From: an uncultured Eubacterium sp.
GTDB lineage: Bacteria > Bacillota > Clostridia > Lachnospirales > Lachnospiraceae
Reading direction: 5' to 3'
Assembly: GCA_958446835.1 (NCBI GenBank)
Contig: CAUCXT010000016.1
Span: 1-60,398 of the forward strand
DNA length: 60,398 bases
Below, piece by piece: positions 33,354 through 41,617 of the stretch. Under the pieces are notes generated by a model. The model ran no database searches and was not told the DNA's origin. It was given only the letters and a program-made list of their open reading frames with translations. Every line of letters starts with the position of its first letter. Position 1 is the first letter of the stretch. Both the position numbers and the translations under genes were made by a program.

Positions 33354-33962
33354 ATGAGCGAAAAGATTAAGGAAATGTTCCCTCTCTGTGATGAGGAGGG
33401 CAATTTTACAGGTGAGCTTAAGGAGAGAAGTGCGGTGCACCGCGATGGCGATTTGCATGGTGGTTCGCATATATGGATAATGGAAAGGCATGAGGGACGC
33501 ATACGTGTGCTCCTGCAGAAAAGAAGCGATGACAAGGATTCGTTTCCGGGCTGTTATGACTGCTCATGTGCAGGGCATGTCGATGCGGGCGAGAGCTTTA
33601 TAAGCACAGCGGTGAGGGAGCTTTCGGAGGAGCTGTCCGTTAAGGCGGATGAGGATGAGCTTGAGTTTCTTTTCAAGCAGCGCGTAGGTGGCGAGTATAT
33701 CTTTTATGGGGAGCGGTTTGCTAACAACGAGGTCAACTTCGTGTATCTTCTGAAAAAGCATGTCGATATCGAGACGCTGACTTTTCAGAAGGAGGAGATA
33801 CAAGGGCTGTGCTGGAAGGACGCAGAGGAAGTCCTTGAGATTCTTAAGCGGCAGGATGCGCGGGAGGCAGCAGGTGAGAAGGATGTATACGCACCGGAAA
33901 GCTACTGTATATGGACGCACGAGTTTGAGAGAGTGTTTGAAATGGTTAAGGAACGGCTTTAA
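33354..33962 (+). CDS. Nudix hydrolase (IDI/YfcD-like)
   Basis: The 202-aa protein has a full Nudix box, GHVDAGESFISTAVRELSEE (about residues 72-91), preceded by LLQKRSDDKDSFPGCYDCSC, the arrangement of isopentenyl-diphosphate isomerase-like Nudix proteins of the YfcD type. The C-terminal ~70 residues are a helical extension. The substrate cannot be read from sequence. Start ATG is 2 bases after the plsC stop without its own clear RBS, so translation is coupled. Confidence 0.85.
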   Translation: MSEKIKEMFPLCDEEGNFTGELKERSAVHRDGDLHGGSHIWIMERHEGRIRVLLQKRSDDKDSFPGCYDCSCAGHVDAGESFISTAVRELSEELSVKADEDELEFLFKQRVGGEYIFYGERFANNEVNFVYLLKKHVDIETLTFQKEEIQGLCWKDAEEVLEILKRQDAREAAGEKDVYAPESYCIWTHEFERVFEMVKERL

Positions 33963-33964
33963 TG

Positions 33965-34023
33965 AAAAAGGTTCCACGCTGTATATTAGGATTAACCTGT
34001 GTATATAGCGTGGAACCTTTTTT
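33965..34023. terminator. strong bidirectional terminator
   Basis: AAAAAGGTTCCACGCT (33965-33980) pairs with AGCGTGGAACCTTTTT (34007-34022). It serves both the Nudix operon and the convergent MFS gene. Confidence 0.85.
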
Positions 34024-34076
34024 ATGTTATAAAATAAGTTTGGTTTGATACGTTTTAAAATATTTCTACTCTTTGA

Positions 34077-35294
34077 TTAAGCGCTCATCTTTGAGTACAT
34101 TTTCTTTGCGACAAGGATGAGAACGATTGCGGCGAGTGCAAGGCAGGCGGAGCCGATGAAGCCGTAGGTGTATACGCCTGTTGAGTCATAGAAGCTTGCA
34201 CTGATCTTTGGACCGATGAAAGCACCGATACCATAGCCTATGAATATAAGTCCATAGTTGCTGTTGTAGTACTTAGAACCAAATATCATACGAACCATAG
34301 GTGCGAATACAACCAAGAGTCCACCGAATGAGAAGCCAACGAGTGCTACACAGAGTATAAAGTACGGAAGTGACTTCGCCTGTGTGAGCATGAGCATTGA
34401 AGCACCGTTGATTACCATGAGGAGCAGAAGACTGTTCCAGCCCTTGAGCTTGTCATAGATAAAGCCGAAGCCTATACGTCCGCACATGTTGGCGAGTGTC
34501 ATAATTGAAACACACAGTGCGGCGGTCATCGCACTCTGTCCAATCTGGCGCTGTGCGATAGGGCTTGTGAATGAAACCATCATGGTTCCGGCAGCGTTTG
34601 CAAAGATGAACATTACAAGCAATACCCAGAAAATAGGTGTTTTGCACATCTGTCCGATATTGTAATCCTTGACTGAGATAAGCTTTGCCTGTTCTGTGGA
34701 AGGTGTCCATCCCTCCGGCTTCCAGCCTTCAGGACAAGGAACGATCATCCAAGCTACGGCACCTACACCGATAAGGAATACGATACCAAGTATACGGCAG
34801 GTCATCTGAGGACCGTATGCTGCGATAAGCTTCTGTGCAATAGGGCTCATAATGAATGGACCGCAGGATGCACCGGCCTGTACAAGTCCTGATATGGAGC
34901 CTGAGCGGTCAGGAAACCATTTGAGGGCTGTAGGCAGACATGCAGGGTAAATCATACCGCCGCCGGCACCGGCGAGCAGACCGTAGAAAATGTAAAGCTG
35001 TGGAATACTGCTTGCAAAACCGGTTAAGAACCAGCCGCCTGCGAACAGGGCAAGTCCGAGATATATTGTTATTCTAGGGCTGAGCTTCTGGGCGAGAGAA
35101 CCGCCTAAGAAGCCGACAGCACAGTATGTAAACATATAGATTGTGTAGGCGAGGGCGAAATCGCTGTCGCTCCAGCCGAATTTAGTTGTGAGTGGTATAC
35201 AAAAAAGGCTGAAATATGCTGTTGCGGATGTAAAAAGACTCTGAATCCATACACCGGCAAACACACGCCATCTTGTTGCTTTCGTAATTTTCAT
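34077..35294 (-). CDS. MFS transporter, oxalate/formate antiporter (OFA) family
   Basis: This 405-aa membrane protein has 12 predicted helices and OFA-type features: GVWIQSLFTSATAYFSLFC in helix 1, GLLAGAGGGMIYPACLPTALKWFPDRSGSISG between helices 4 and 5, and a symmetric second half with GRIGFGFIYDKL. OFA members carry small organic anions, and some relatives carry bile acids or aromatic acids. ATG 35294 follows GGAGGAAACT. It is 24 bases downstream of the SDR gene, so it probably imports or exports the SDR substrate. Confidence 0.87.
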   Translation of the reverse strand: MKITKATRWRVFAGVWIQSLFTSATAYFSLFCIPLTTKFGWSDSDFALAYTIYMFTYCAVGFLGGSLAQKLSPRITIYLGLALFAGGWFLTGFASSIPQLYIFYGLLAGAGGGMIYPACLPTALKWFPDRSGSISGLVQAGASCGPFIMSPIAQKLIAAYGPQMTCRILGIVFLIGVGAVAWMIVPCPEGWKPEGWTPSTEQAKLISVKDYNIGQMCKTPIFWVLLVMFIFANAAGTMMVSFTSPIAQRQIGQSAMTAALCVSIMTLANMCGRIGFGFIYDKLKGWNSLLLLMVINGASMLMLTQAKSLPYFILCVALVGFSFGGLLVVFAPMVRMIFGSKYYNSNYGLIFIGYGIGAFIGPKISASFYDSTGVYTYGFIGSACLALAAIVLILVAKKMYSKMSA

Positions 35295-35318
35295 AGTTTC
35301 CTCCAATCTTACCTGTCA

Positions 35319-36104
35319 CTACCTGTTGAGTGTTCCGAGGTCGAGTGCTACGTCACGTCCGTTGAACTTACCGGCTGCGCGGCTTGTGCCGAGCCAGTAT
35401 ACCATGTCCGATATATCCTCAACATCGAGGAAAGGAACTGAGGCGTACATTTCCTTGTAATCCTTGAAATGATTTCCTGTAAGGTCATTGATGAACTCAA
35501 CGTACTGAGGTGTCTCACACATAGGTGTTTTAACCTTGGTTGGGCAGAGTGCGTTTACAACGATACCTTTGGAGCCGACCTCCTTGGCAAGTGTCTTGGT
35601 AAGTCCGAGAACTCCCCATTTAGCCATACAGTATGTGGCAAGCTTAGGTGTTCCGTACAGACCGCTTGTGGAAGAAATGTTGATGATTCGTCCAAAGCCC
35701 TGCTTGAGCATGTACTGTGTTGCATATTTGTCTGTTCTCCATGTGCCCTCAAGGTCGATGCTGAGTACCTTCTCAACCTGCTCATCGGTAAGCTCCCATG
35801 TGTATCCGAAGTTGATAACTCCGGCGTTGGCGATAACTACATCGAGACGTCCGAACTTCTCCCACGTTGTTGCAAAGAGCTTCTCCATATCAGGAGTGCT
35901 TGTGATGTTTGCCTTCATCGCAAGAACCTCAGCTCCCATGCCTGTAAGCGTGTTGATTGTGTCCTTGAAACGCTCATCCTCCGGGTCAAGCATATCTGCC
36001 AGCACTACATTGAAACCATTCTCAGCATACTTGACTGCGTGTGCACGCCCCTGTCCCATTGCACCACCTGTGATCAATACTACTTTCTTTGCTTCGTTCT
36101 CCAT
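35319..36104 (-). CDS. short-chain dehydrogenase/reductase
   Basis: The 261-aa SDR has the cofactor loop TGGAMGQGRAHA, NAG, a catalytic Ser (SSTSG) and YCMAK (YxxxK). The GQGR loop and LADMLDPEDERF after the second strand resemble mycofactocin-associated and alcohol/steroid dehydrogenase-type SDRs more than FabG. Asp in VVLADML at the end of strand 2 suggests NAD(H) preference. It is the first gene of an SDR-MFS operon under an apparent inducible promoter; substrate unknown. Confidence 0.88.
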   Translation of the reverse strand: MENEAKKVVLITGGAMGQGRAHAVKYAENGFNVVLADMLDPEDERFKDTINTLTGMGAEVLAMKANITSTPDMEKLFATTWEKFGRLDVVIANAGVINFGYTWELTDEQVEKVLSIDLEGTWRTDKYATQYMLKQGFGRIINISSTSGLYGTPKLATYCMAKWGVLGLTKTLAKEVGSKGIVVNALCPTKVKTPMCETPQYVEFINDLTGNHFKDYKEMYASVPFLDVEDISDMVYWLGTSRAAGKFNGRDVALDLGTLNR

Positions 36105-36238
36105 AATTTTAATACCTTCCCTTCTTAAAATTATTAAAATTAGTTTTTGCCGGCAATTGCGATACCACTATACATTTGAGATATGCAATTACGCTTGTTA
36201 AAGATTGATGTTAATGTTGGTTCATACTCATGGTCCCC

Positions 36239-36279
36239 ATAGAGCATAGTGGACATCATAGAGTATAAATAGAGTATAA
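36239..36279. promoter_or_regulatory. 11-bp direct repeats over the SDR promoter
   Basis: ATAGAGTATAA occurs in immediate tandem at 36258-36268 and 36269-36279, and a diverged copy ATAGAGCATAG lies at 36239-36249. The tandem copies cover the -10 box and part of the spacer, placing a bound regulator on the promoter. The half-site CTCTA also occurs in the MerR-gene dyad. Confidence 0.55.
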
Positions 36280-36290
36280 GCTCATCTTAA
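36262..36290 (-). promoter_or_regulatory. promoter of the SDR-MFS operon
   Basis: On the minus strand TTAAGA (36290-36285), 17-base spacer, TATACT (36267-36262). Confidence 0.5.
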
Positions 36291-36454
36291 GCCTATCTCA
36301 CATCGTATATTTGATAAATCTTTAACAATCTAAGGACATTATAAACCTTAAAATTATTTGAAGGTCAATAGAGAAAATTATTTTTTTAAAGAAAATATTT
36401 GCAATCTGCTTTTATTGTTTACGCAATAGGGGGCAGGGGACTTAATTGAAACCG

Positions 36455-37261
36455 TCAAAAGGGAATCCACACGATATGCCAGTTATGATACTCATTGTCA
36501 AGCCGCGTCATGCATACAACCTGGGTTATAATATCACCTGCAAGTTCCAGCCCGTTTTTCTTCATATATTCAAAGGCAGGAGTGAGACATTCAAGGGACA
36601 GATAGTGCCCTGACCTTGACGGAATGCAGGTGTGCAGGCACATGCGTGATGGATGGTATTGCACATATTCGCCTGCCGATATGCCAAGGAAGTCGGCATA
36701 TTCCTCATTGAGCCCCATTCCGAACTCAAAGCCTGGGTCATTATTTGTGACATTTTCATAGGGAAAGCGCGCACACGAATAGATAAAAGGCGTGAGCTGC
36801 GTCCACTTCTCAATAAGCTTCAGAGCCTCCGGGGATTTATTCAGGGTGTAATCGTTCTGCGTGTTCATGCGGAAAATGCCGGGGCTTTTCTCAATGCGGA
36901 ACTGTCCTATACTCTCAGTGGCATCGCGAAGCATTGCCTGATTCTGGCGTATACAATTGAGACGGTTCATCTGCAGCAGAATCTCATGTTCAATGGCAGC
37001 CTCCTTAGCCTTAAGACCGTCCGCGATATCATTAAGCTCCTGATTCCGGAACAGCTTCACAATATCCTTTAGCGTATATCCATAGCTCTGGTAATGCTTT
37101 GCCTGCAGAAGCATGTGCAGATCCCACGCGTTGTAGTATCTGTAGCCTGTCTCCGGGTCGCGCTTGGGCTTAATCACGTTTTTGGATTCATAATAGCGCA
37201 GTGTCTCGGAGGAGATTCCAAGCAGCTTTGCGATGGTACCGATATTGTAATCCTTATACAT
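36455..37261 (-). CDS. MerR-family regulator with GyrI-like effector domain
   Basis: The 268-aa protein has a MerR DNA-binding domain (YNIGTIAKLLGISSETLRYYESKNVIKPKRDPETGYRYY), a coiled linker helix (about 75-125) and a C-terminal GyrI-like ligand domain of ~150 residues (PFIYSCARFPYEN ... HNWHIVWIPF), the layout of BmrR-type multidrug sensors. ATG 37261 is chosen because GGAGGTG precedes it; the in-frame ATG 18 bases earlier lies inside that ribosome site. It lies upstream of, and in the same direction as, the SDR-MFS operon and is its likely activator. Confidence 0.87.
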   Translation of the reverse strand: MYKDYNIGTIAKLLGISSETLRYYESKNVIKPKRDPETGYRYYNAWDLHMLLQAKHYQSYGYTLKDIVKLFRNQELNDIADGLKAKEAAIEHEILLQMNRLNCIRQNQAMLRDATESIGQFRIEKSPGIFRMNTQNDYTLNKSPEALKLIEKWTQLTPFIYSCARFPYENVTNNDPGFEFGMGLNEEYADFLGISAGEYVQYHPSRMCLHTCIPSRSGHYLSLECLTPAFEYMKKNGLELAGDIITQVVCMTRLDNEYHNWHIVWIPF

Positions 37262-37270
37262 CAAATTAAA

Positions 37271-37309
37271 CACCTCCATACTCTAAAGGTACTTTAAAGT
37301 ATGGAGGTG
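37271..37309. promoter_or_regulatory. dyad operator overlapping the MerR gene promoter and RBS
   Basis: CACCTCCATACT (37271-37282) and AGTATGGAGGTG (37298-37309) are perfect complements around CTAAAGGTACTTTAA. On the minus strand TTGACC (37314-37309) with 17-base spacer gives a weak -10 TACCTT (37291-37286). The dyad therefore covers the promoter and the ribosome site, fitting autoregulation. Confidence 0.6.
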
Positions 37310-37315
37310 GTCAAG

Positions 37316-38893
37316 TTATTTTTCTATTATGCATGAGTGGGTCTTAGTTTTTTTGTCATAGCTGATACCGACTAAAAGAATATTATCGGTATAGCTCCTA
37401 AGCGCAGAAGGATATTTTTTTTCTTTAATCTGATTAATTGCAGTATAGGCATTATGGTTCCATTTAAGCTCTACGAGTAGTGACGGGTACGTTGTAGAGT
37501 ACATCGGCTTAGGAATAAATACGAAATCTGCAAAGCCGCGTCCCGCAGGAAGCTCACGTATTGGCTTAAAATAATATTCCATGGAGCTTAGGTATGCTAT
37601 TGTGAGCACACTGCTGAGAGAATTTTCGTCATTGTATTCAATGGCGGACACATATTCGGAATGTATTTTTTCAATATATTCCGCAACCATGCTGCTGTTC
37701 ACATCCAGAGTTGCTTCAAGCAATTCCTTTGAGGCTTTCTGATATTCAATAAATTCACTCCATTTTGATTCCTCAAGAACAGAGGCAAATTCACTCCTGA
37801 TTTCTTCGTTGGGAATAAATGCCATACGTGTTCTGGAATGGTATGCGAGGTAACCAAGATGAATAAGTGCGGTTATCACATCATCTTTATTTTTGAAGGT
37901 GGTCATATCATTCTGAAAGGATTTGGTATTTATCACAATACCGTCACCGGACATCATGGTAATAATCGCGGTTCTAAGACCGTCAAAATCCATGTTGATG
38001 AGAGGCTTTATTGCTTCATAGGTTCCGGTATCAGACCAATAGCTTGTAAATTCCCTTCTTTTCATAACACTTACTACTGCCTTGGGATTATAGACCTGGT
38101 AGTCGGAGAGCAGGTAGCCATCATACCAGCGTTTTACGGAGGTATAGTCGATATTATAGCATTTGCACAAGTTTTGAACTTCATTGTCGGTGAAGCCGAT
38201 ATATGGTGCGAAGCTGCCGGCATCGAGCATGGTATACTCCTCAAAATTATTGAGTGCGGACTGGGTCTTTAACTTTTTGATAGGAAGGATACCTGTAAGG
38301 TATGCAAGGTGGATGTATTTTGTAGGTTCTGTTCCCTTAAACATTCCTCTCAAAAAATTGATATATTCATTCTGAACTTTAAGATTAGCGGAAGCCTCTC
38401 TTATAAGCACATCCCATTCGTCGATAATAACAATGAATTTATCGCCGCATGCAGCATTTATACATGACATCGCGCCATAGGCAGTCTCAGTATTATCGGG
38501 AATGACGGAAGGATATTCAGCCCTGAGCTCATCAAGCAGGTGCCCATTGATGTAGGGAACCGTCTGCTCCGCAGATTTGGCGTCCATCATACACCACTGT
38601 ACATCAAAATGTATCACATTATATTTATTCAAATGCTTTCTGAAGGAAGGTTTTTTTCCTATGTCAAGCTTTTCAAACATCGCAGTAGAATCACAGCCTT
38701 TGCTGTAATATGCCGACAGCATATTGGCTGTTATGGACTTACCGAAGCGGCGTGGTCTGCTGTTACAAATAAAGGCATCATCCGTATCTATGACATCATT
38801 GGTGATGTCAAGAAGATTGGTTTTATCAACGTATATTTTTGAATTCAGTGCAACTAAAAAAGCACTATTTCCGGGGTTTAAAAATCTGCCCAT
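37316..38893 (-). CDS. AAA-ATPase-like / PD-(D/E)XK nuclease fusion (copy 2)
   Basis: This 525-aa protein begins MGRFLNPGNSAFLVALNSKI and has Walker A SRPRRFGKS, Walker B FIVIIDEWDVLI and a C-terminal nuclease-like core: GRGFADFVFIP with D, then SLLVELKW (ExK) and INQIKEKKYPSAL. It is closely related to copy 3 at 40015, sharing YYSKGCDST/YYSLGCDST and EDNEVQNLC-type segments, and the two flank a small secreted-protein gene. ATG 38893 follows GAGGATTGTT. Function unknown; possibly defence or genome-plasticity related. Confidence 0.82.
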   Translation of the reverse strand: MGRFLNPGNSAFLVALNSKIYVDKTNLLDITNDVIDTDDAFICNSRPRRFGKSITANMLSAYYSKGCDSTAMFEKLDIGKKPSFRKHLNKYNVIHFDVQWCMMDAKSAEQTVPYINGHLLDELRAEYPSVIPDNTETAYGAMSCINAACGDKFIVIIDEWDVLIREASANLKVQNEYINFLRGMFKGTEPTKYIHLAYLTGILPIKKLKTQSALNNFEEYTMLDAGSFAPYIGFTDNEVQNLCKCYNIDYTSVKRWYDGYLLSDYQVYNPKAVVSVMKRREFTSYWSDTGTYEAIKPLINMDFDGLRTAIITMMSGDGIVINTKSFQNDMTTFKNKDDVITALIHLGYLAYHSRTRMAFIPNEEIRSEFASVLEESKWSEFIEYQKASKELLEATLDVNSSMVAEYIEKIHSEYVSAIEYNDENSLSSVLTIAYLSSMEYYFKPIRELPAGRGFADFVFIPKPMYSTTYPSLLVELKWNHNAYTAINQIKEKKYPSALRSYTDNILLVGISYDKKTKTHSCIIEK

Positions 38894-39305
38894 AACAATC
38901 CTCATTTATGAGCGGTGTTCGTTTTGCCGCTACATGTGCTTACAGACCATGCAATCTATAGAAGAATATTATTCTGCTGTAGATTATACAGTTACATATA
39001 TTGACAGTCTATCATTTAGTGAAAAAAATATCAAGAATTATACAAAAATTTATTGTCCATAACCATGCTTAGACACGGTGAGTTTGATAGTGTAATAGTG
39101 CATTGAAATTACATTGTTCGTAAACCTAAAATCATGGAAAATATAATATGCATGACCATCAAAATTTATGACATTGCCTACCCGAAAAAATGAGTAAAAT
39201 GTCATGGAAATTGACAGTATATTATGGTAATATGAAATTACGATTAAAGTAATGTATTGGGAATGAAACACATAACAAATATGCAAAGAAGAGGAGGAAT
39301 TTCAC
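38894..39305. other. 412-base intergenic region upstream of the first secreted paralog
   Basis: No supported gene. The right part holds the inverted element 39168-39207 and a -10-like TAATAT at 39228-39233. Short frames here lack ribosome sites. Confidence 0.5.
39168..39207. promoter_or_regulatory. ATGACATTG-N21-AATGTCATGG element (copy 1)
   Basis: Left arm ATGACATTG (39168-39176) and right arm AATGTCATGG (39198-39207) face each other across exactly 21 bases. The same arms with the same 21-base gap occur at 44871-44910 before the paralogous gene. Twenty bases after the right arm is TAATAT (39228-39233), a possible -10, so the right arm would sit at the -35 position. Confidence 0.65.
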
Positions 39306-39746
39306 ATGGCAAAAACACTTAAAAGGGTTATGGCTGTGCTGCTTGCAGGCCTTTTAACCGCTACTACCCCTGTGAATGTGTCCGCGGCGGCTGCTTCAGA
39401 GGATGGACACACCCTATTTGGTGGGTACAGACAGCGCTCAAGCTGTGAGGTGCAGTTTGACAAGAGCATAACCTCAATAGTAGGCTATGGCAAGCAGGCT
39501 GATATCGATGTGAGCGGTACAATAAAGCTTAAGTATCAGTGGGATGAGGGTTACGATTCGGAGTTCACATCGGGAAGCGGCTACGCGGAGGTCGATTCTG
39601 CGGTGGATGGCTTGACGGTGGAGGTGCGCCACATTAAGACAACAGGCCGCACAATATTGTTCAAGATTATTCTGAGCAATGGTGAAAATGAAATTGGAAG
39701 CGCTGAGATATCATACTATGTTGATGAGTATGGACAGATATTTTAG
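39306..39746 (+). CDS. small secreted protein, paralog A
   Basis: The 146-aa product has a Sec signal peptide (MAKTLKRVMAVLLAGLLTAT, likely cut after VSAAA near residue 30). The mature ~115 residues look like a beta-sandwich; I know no named family. It is clearly paralogous to 45073-45522: both contain GTIKLxYQWDEGYDSEF, SGSGYA, EVRHxKTTGRTILFK and YVDEYGQxF at matching places. No cysteines form obvious pairs. RBS AGAGGAGGAA precedes the ATG. It carries the N21 inverted element upstream, so the two paralogs are probably co-regulated. Confidence 0.75.
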   Translation: MAKTLKRVMAVLLAGLLTATTPVNVSAAAASEDGHTLFGGYRQRSSCEVQFDKSITSIVGYGKQADIDVSGTIKLKYQWDEGYDSEFTSGSGYAEVDSAVDGLTVEVRHIKTTGRTILFKIILSNGENEIGSAEISYYVDEYGQIF

Positions 39747-39764
39747 AGTTTGAAATTAAGAGGA

Positions 39765-39803
39765 AGCCACGGTTTTACCTGATTATAGGGTGAAGCCGTG
39801 GCT
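39765..39803 (+). terminator. hairpin after paralog A
   Basis: AGCCACGGTTTTACC (39765-39779) pairs with GGGTGAAGCCGTGGCT (39788-39803) using G-U pairs. The downstream tail is A-rich rather than T-rich, so termination is uncertain. Confidence 0.5.
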
Positions 39804-39873
39804 AAAATATTATGTGGGAGAGAAAATAATACCGAAATGTTATCAGAGAACCTGTAAATGGGATAATAAGTCA

Positions 39874-39902
39874 TTGTGGATGTCACATTTAAAGTATATA
39901 AT
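39874..39902 (+). promoter_or_regulatory. promoter of AAA-ATPase-like copy 3
   Basis: TTGTGG (39874-39879), 17-base spacer, TATAAT (39897-39902). Confidence 0.6.
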
Positions 39903-40014
39903 AAAGTGTAAGAAATATTGATATGATTATATGAAAAGTTGATGTTAAATTGTATTTAAAATATTGTGTAGGAAATAGGACATTGTCTGCGGTATTTTGG
40001 AGGTGGAGTGATAG

Positions 40015-41586
40015 ATGGGAATATATTTTAACCCATGCAACGATAGTTTTGCATGTGACAAAAATAGTGCAATTTATGTGGATAAAACTGAGCTCATAAA
40101 TTATTTGAACAGTGTATTGGGAACCAACAGCAAATATATTGCGGTGAGCCATGCAAGACGCTTCGGAAAATCACATGCGGCAGGAATGATTGACGCATAT
40201 TATAGTCTTGGATGTGATTCAACCAAGCTTTTTGAGGACACAAGGATTGCCTCCGATTCAGATTATAATAAATACAGGAATAAGTATAATGTAATACATC
40301 TAGATATATCGACGTTCTGGGATTCATACAAAGACAATATTATTGAGAAAATTGTGGAGTATGTGTATAAGGACTTTAAGGCTGCATTTGGTGAGACGCT
40401 GGACTATGAGGATAGTTTTAGTTATAACCTTATGAAGATATATCAGAATACAAGTATTCCGTTTGTCATTATTATAGATGAGTGGGATTGTATAATTAGA
40501 AACAGCGGGGACGATGAACTTGTCCACAGATATTTGCAGTTTCTTCATTCATTGTTTAAATCGCAGGAGTCGAAAGCGTTTCTTGCGTTGGCATATATCA
40601 CCGGTATTCTGCCGATAAAGAAGATAAAGGATGAATCCGCACTTAATAATTTCATGGAATTTACCATGCTTAAATCTAAGCCGATTACACAATATTATGG
40701 GTTCACGGAGGGGGAAGTGAGGACATTATGTGAGCAATATAATATGGATTTTGATAGCACGAAAGCATGGTACAATGGATATCTTATAGATGGTATTCAC
40801 ATGTACAATCCCAATTCGGTTGTAATGGCTATGAGCAGGCAGGACTTTGATTCCTACTGGAAAAATACATCCTCTTTTGCCTCAATAAATACATTCATCA
40901 CAATGAATTATGAAGGACTTAAAGATGATATTATGACGATGTTATCCGGTGGGATGGTAAGGGTAAATACAAACACATTTAAGAATGATTTTTCAACGAT
41001 AGCCTCCAAGGATGACGTACTAACGGCGTTGATTCATCTGGGATATCTTGGGTATGATGCTGATATAAAAAAAGCTTTTATTCCAAATTATGAAGTGGCA
41101 ACGGCATTTGAAGCGGCACTTCAGACAGGGACATGGTCGGAGATAGCAAAAGCTATTTCAGCGTGTGATGAGCTGTTGGAAGAGACGATTGAAGGCAATG
41201 CAGAGAGAGTGGCAGAAATCATCGAACTCGCTCACGATACCTATACATCTGTATTAAAATATAATGACGAAAATTCATTAAGCTGTGTCCTCACTATGGC
41301 ATATTTTACTGCTCCGGCATATTATAATATTGTGCGGGAAATGCCGGCAGGAAAAGGATTTGCAGATTTCGCATTTATCCCCAGAGCTAACGCTGGCAAC
41401 AGACCTGCCCTTATAGTGGAGCTAAAGTATAATCAGTCAGCCGATACAGCGATAAAACAGATAAAAGAAAACAGATATCAAGGAGTGCTGGCAAATTACA
41501 GTGAGAGGATTTTGCTTGTTGGAATTAATTATGATTCGTCCGGAAAAGATAAAAAACATCATACTTGTGTGATAGAGGAGTTTTAA
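40015..41586 (+). CDS. AAA-ATPase-like / PD-(D/E)XK nuclease fusion (copy 3)
   Basis: This 523-aa protein begins MGIYFNPCNDSFACDKNSAI and has Walker A SHARRFGKS, Walker B FVIIIDEWDCII and the C-terminal core GKGFADFAFIP ... ALIVELKYN ... IKQIKENRYQGVL. The Walker A proline of copies 1 and 2 (RPRRFGK) is alanine here. It is the close relative of copy 2. ATG 40015 follows GGAGGTGG. The lipoprotein gene follows 31 bases later. Role unknown. Confidence 0.82.
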   Translation: MGIYFNPCNDSFACDKNSAIYVDKTELINYLNSVLGTNSKYIAVSHARRFGKSHAAGMIDAYYSLGCDSTKLFEDTRIASDSDYNKYRNKYNVIHLDISTFWDSYKDNIIEKIVEYVYKDFKAAFGETLDYEDSFSYNLMKIYQNTSIPFVIIIDEWDCIIRNSGDDELVHRYLQFLHSLFKSQESKAFLALAYITGILPIKKIKDESALNNFMEFTMLKSKPITQYYGFTEGEVRTLCEQYNMDFDSTKAWYNGYLIDGIHMYNPNSVVMAMSRQDFDSYWKNTSSFASINTFITMNYEGLKDDIMTMLSGGMVRVNTNTFKNDFSTIASKDDVLTALIHLGYLGYDADIKKAFIPNYEVATAFEAALQTGTWSEIAKAISACDELLEETIEGNAERVAEIIELAHDTYTSVLKYNDENSLSCVLTMAYFTAPAYYNIVREMPAGKGFADFAFIPRANAGNRPALIVELKYNQSADTAIKQIKENRYQGVLANYSERILLVGINYDSSGKDKKHHTCVIEEF

Positions 41587-41617
41587 ATAATAGATATTAT
41601 GGGGGAAAATTACAATT

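Larger units (their letters stand above)
36105..36454. other. 350-base control region between SDR and MerR genes
   Basis: No gene is seen. It holds the SDR promoter at 36262-36290 and three 11-bp repeats (36239-36279). The far end near 36350-36420 is A+T-rich. Confidence 0.5.

Noticed and set aside
33354..33962. NrtR-type Nudix regulator for the pncB operators
   Set aside because: The Nudix protein lacks the C-terminal winged-helix DNA-binding domain of NrtR and belongs to another operon.
35469..36201. two ~220-codon plus-strand frames
   Set aside because: Both are antisense to the SDR gene, which has complete motifs; they lack ribosome sites and family resemblance.
38934..39062. 42-codon plus-strand frame starting MCLQTMQSIEEYYSAV
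   Set aside because: Considered as a second pheromone-like peptide, but it has no Shine-Dalgarno sequence and no signal-peptide plan.
39050..39286. 78-codon minus-strand frame in a gene-free gap
   Set aside because: It overlaps the inverted regulatory element and the paralog A promoter, has no clear ribosome site, and its product has a His/Tyr-rich composition unlike a real protein.
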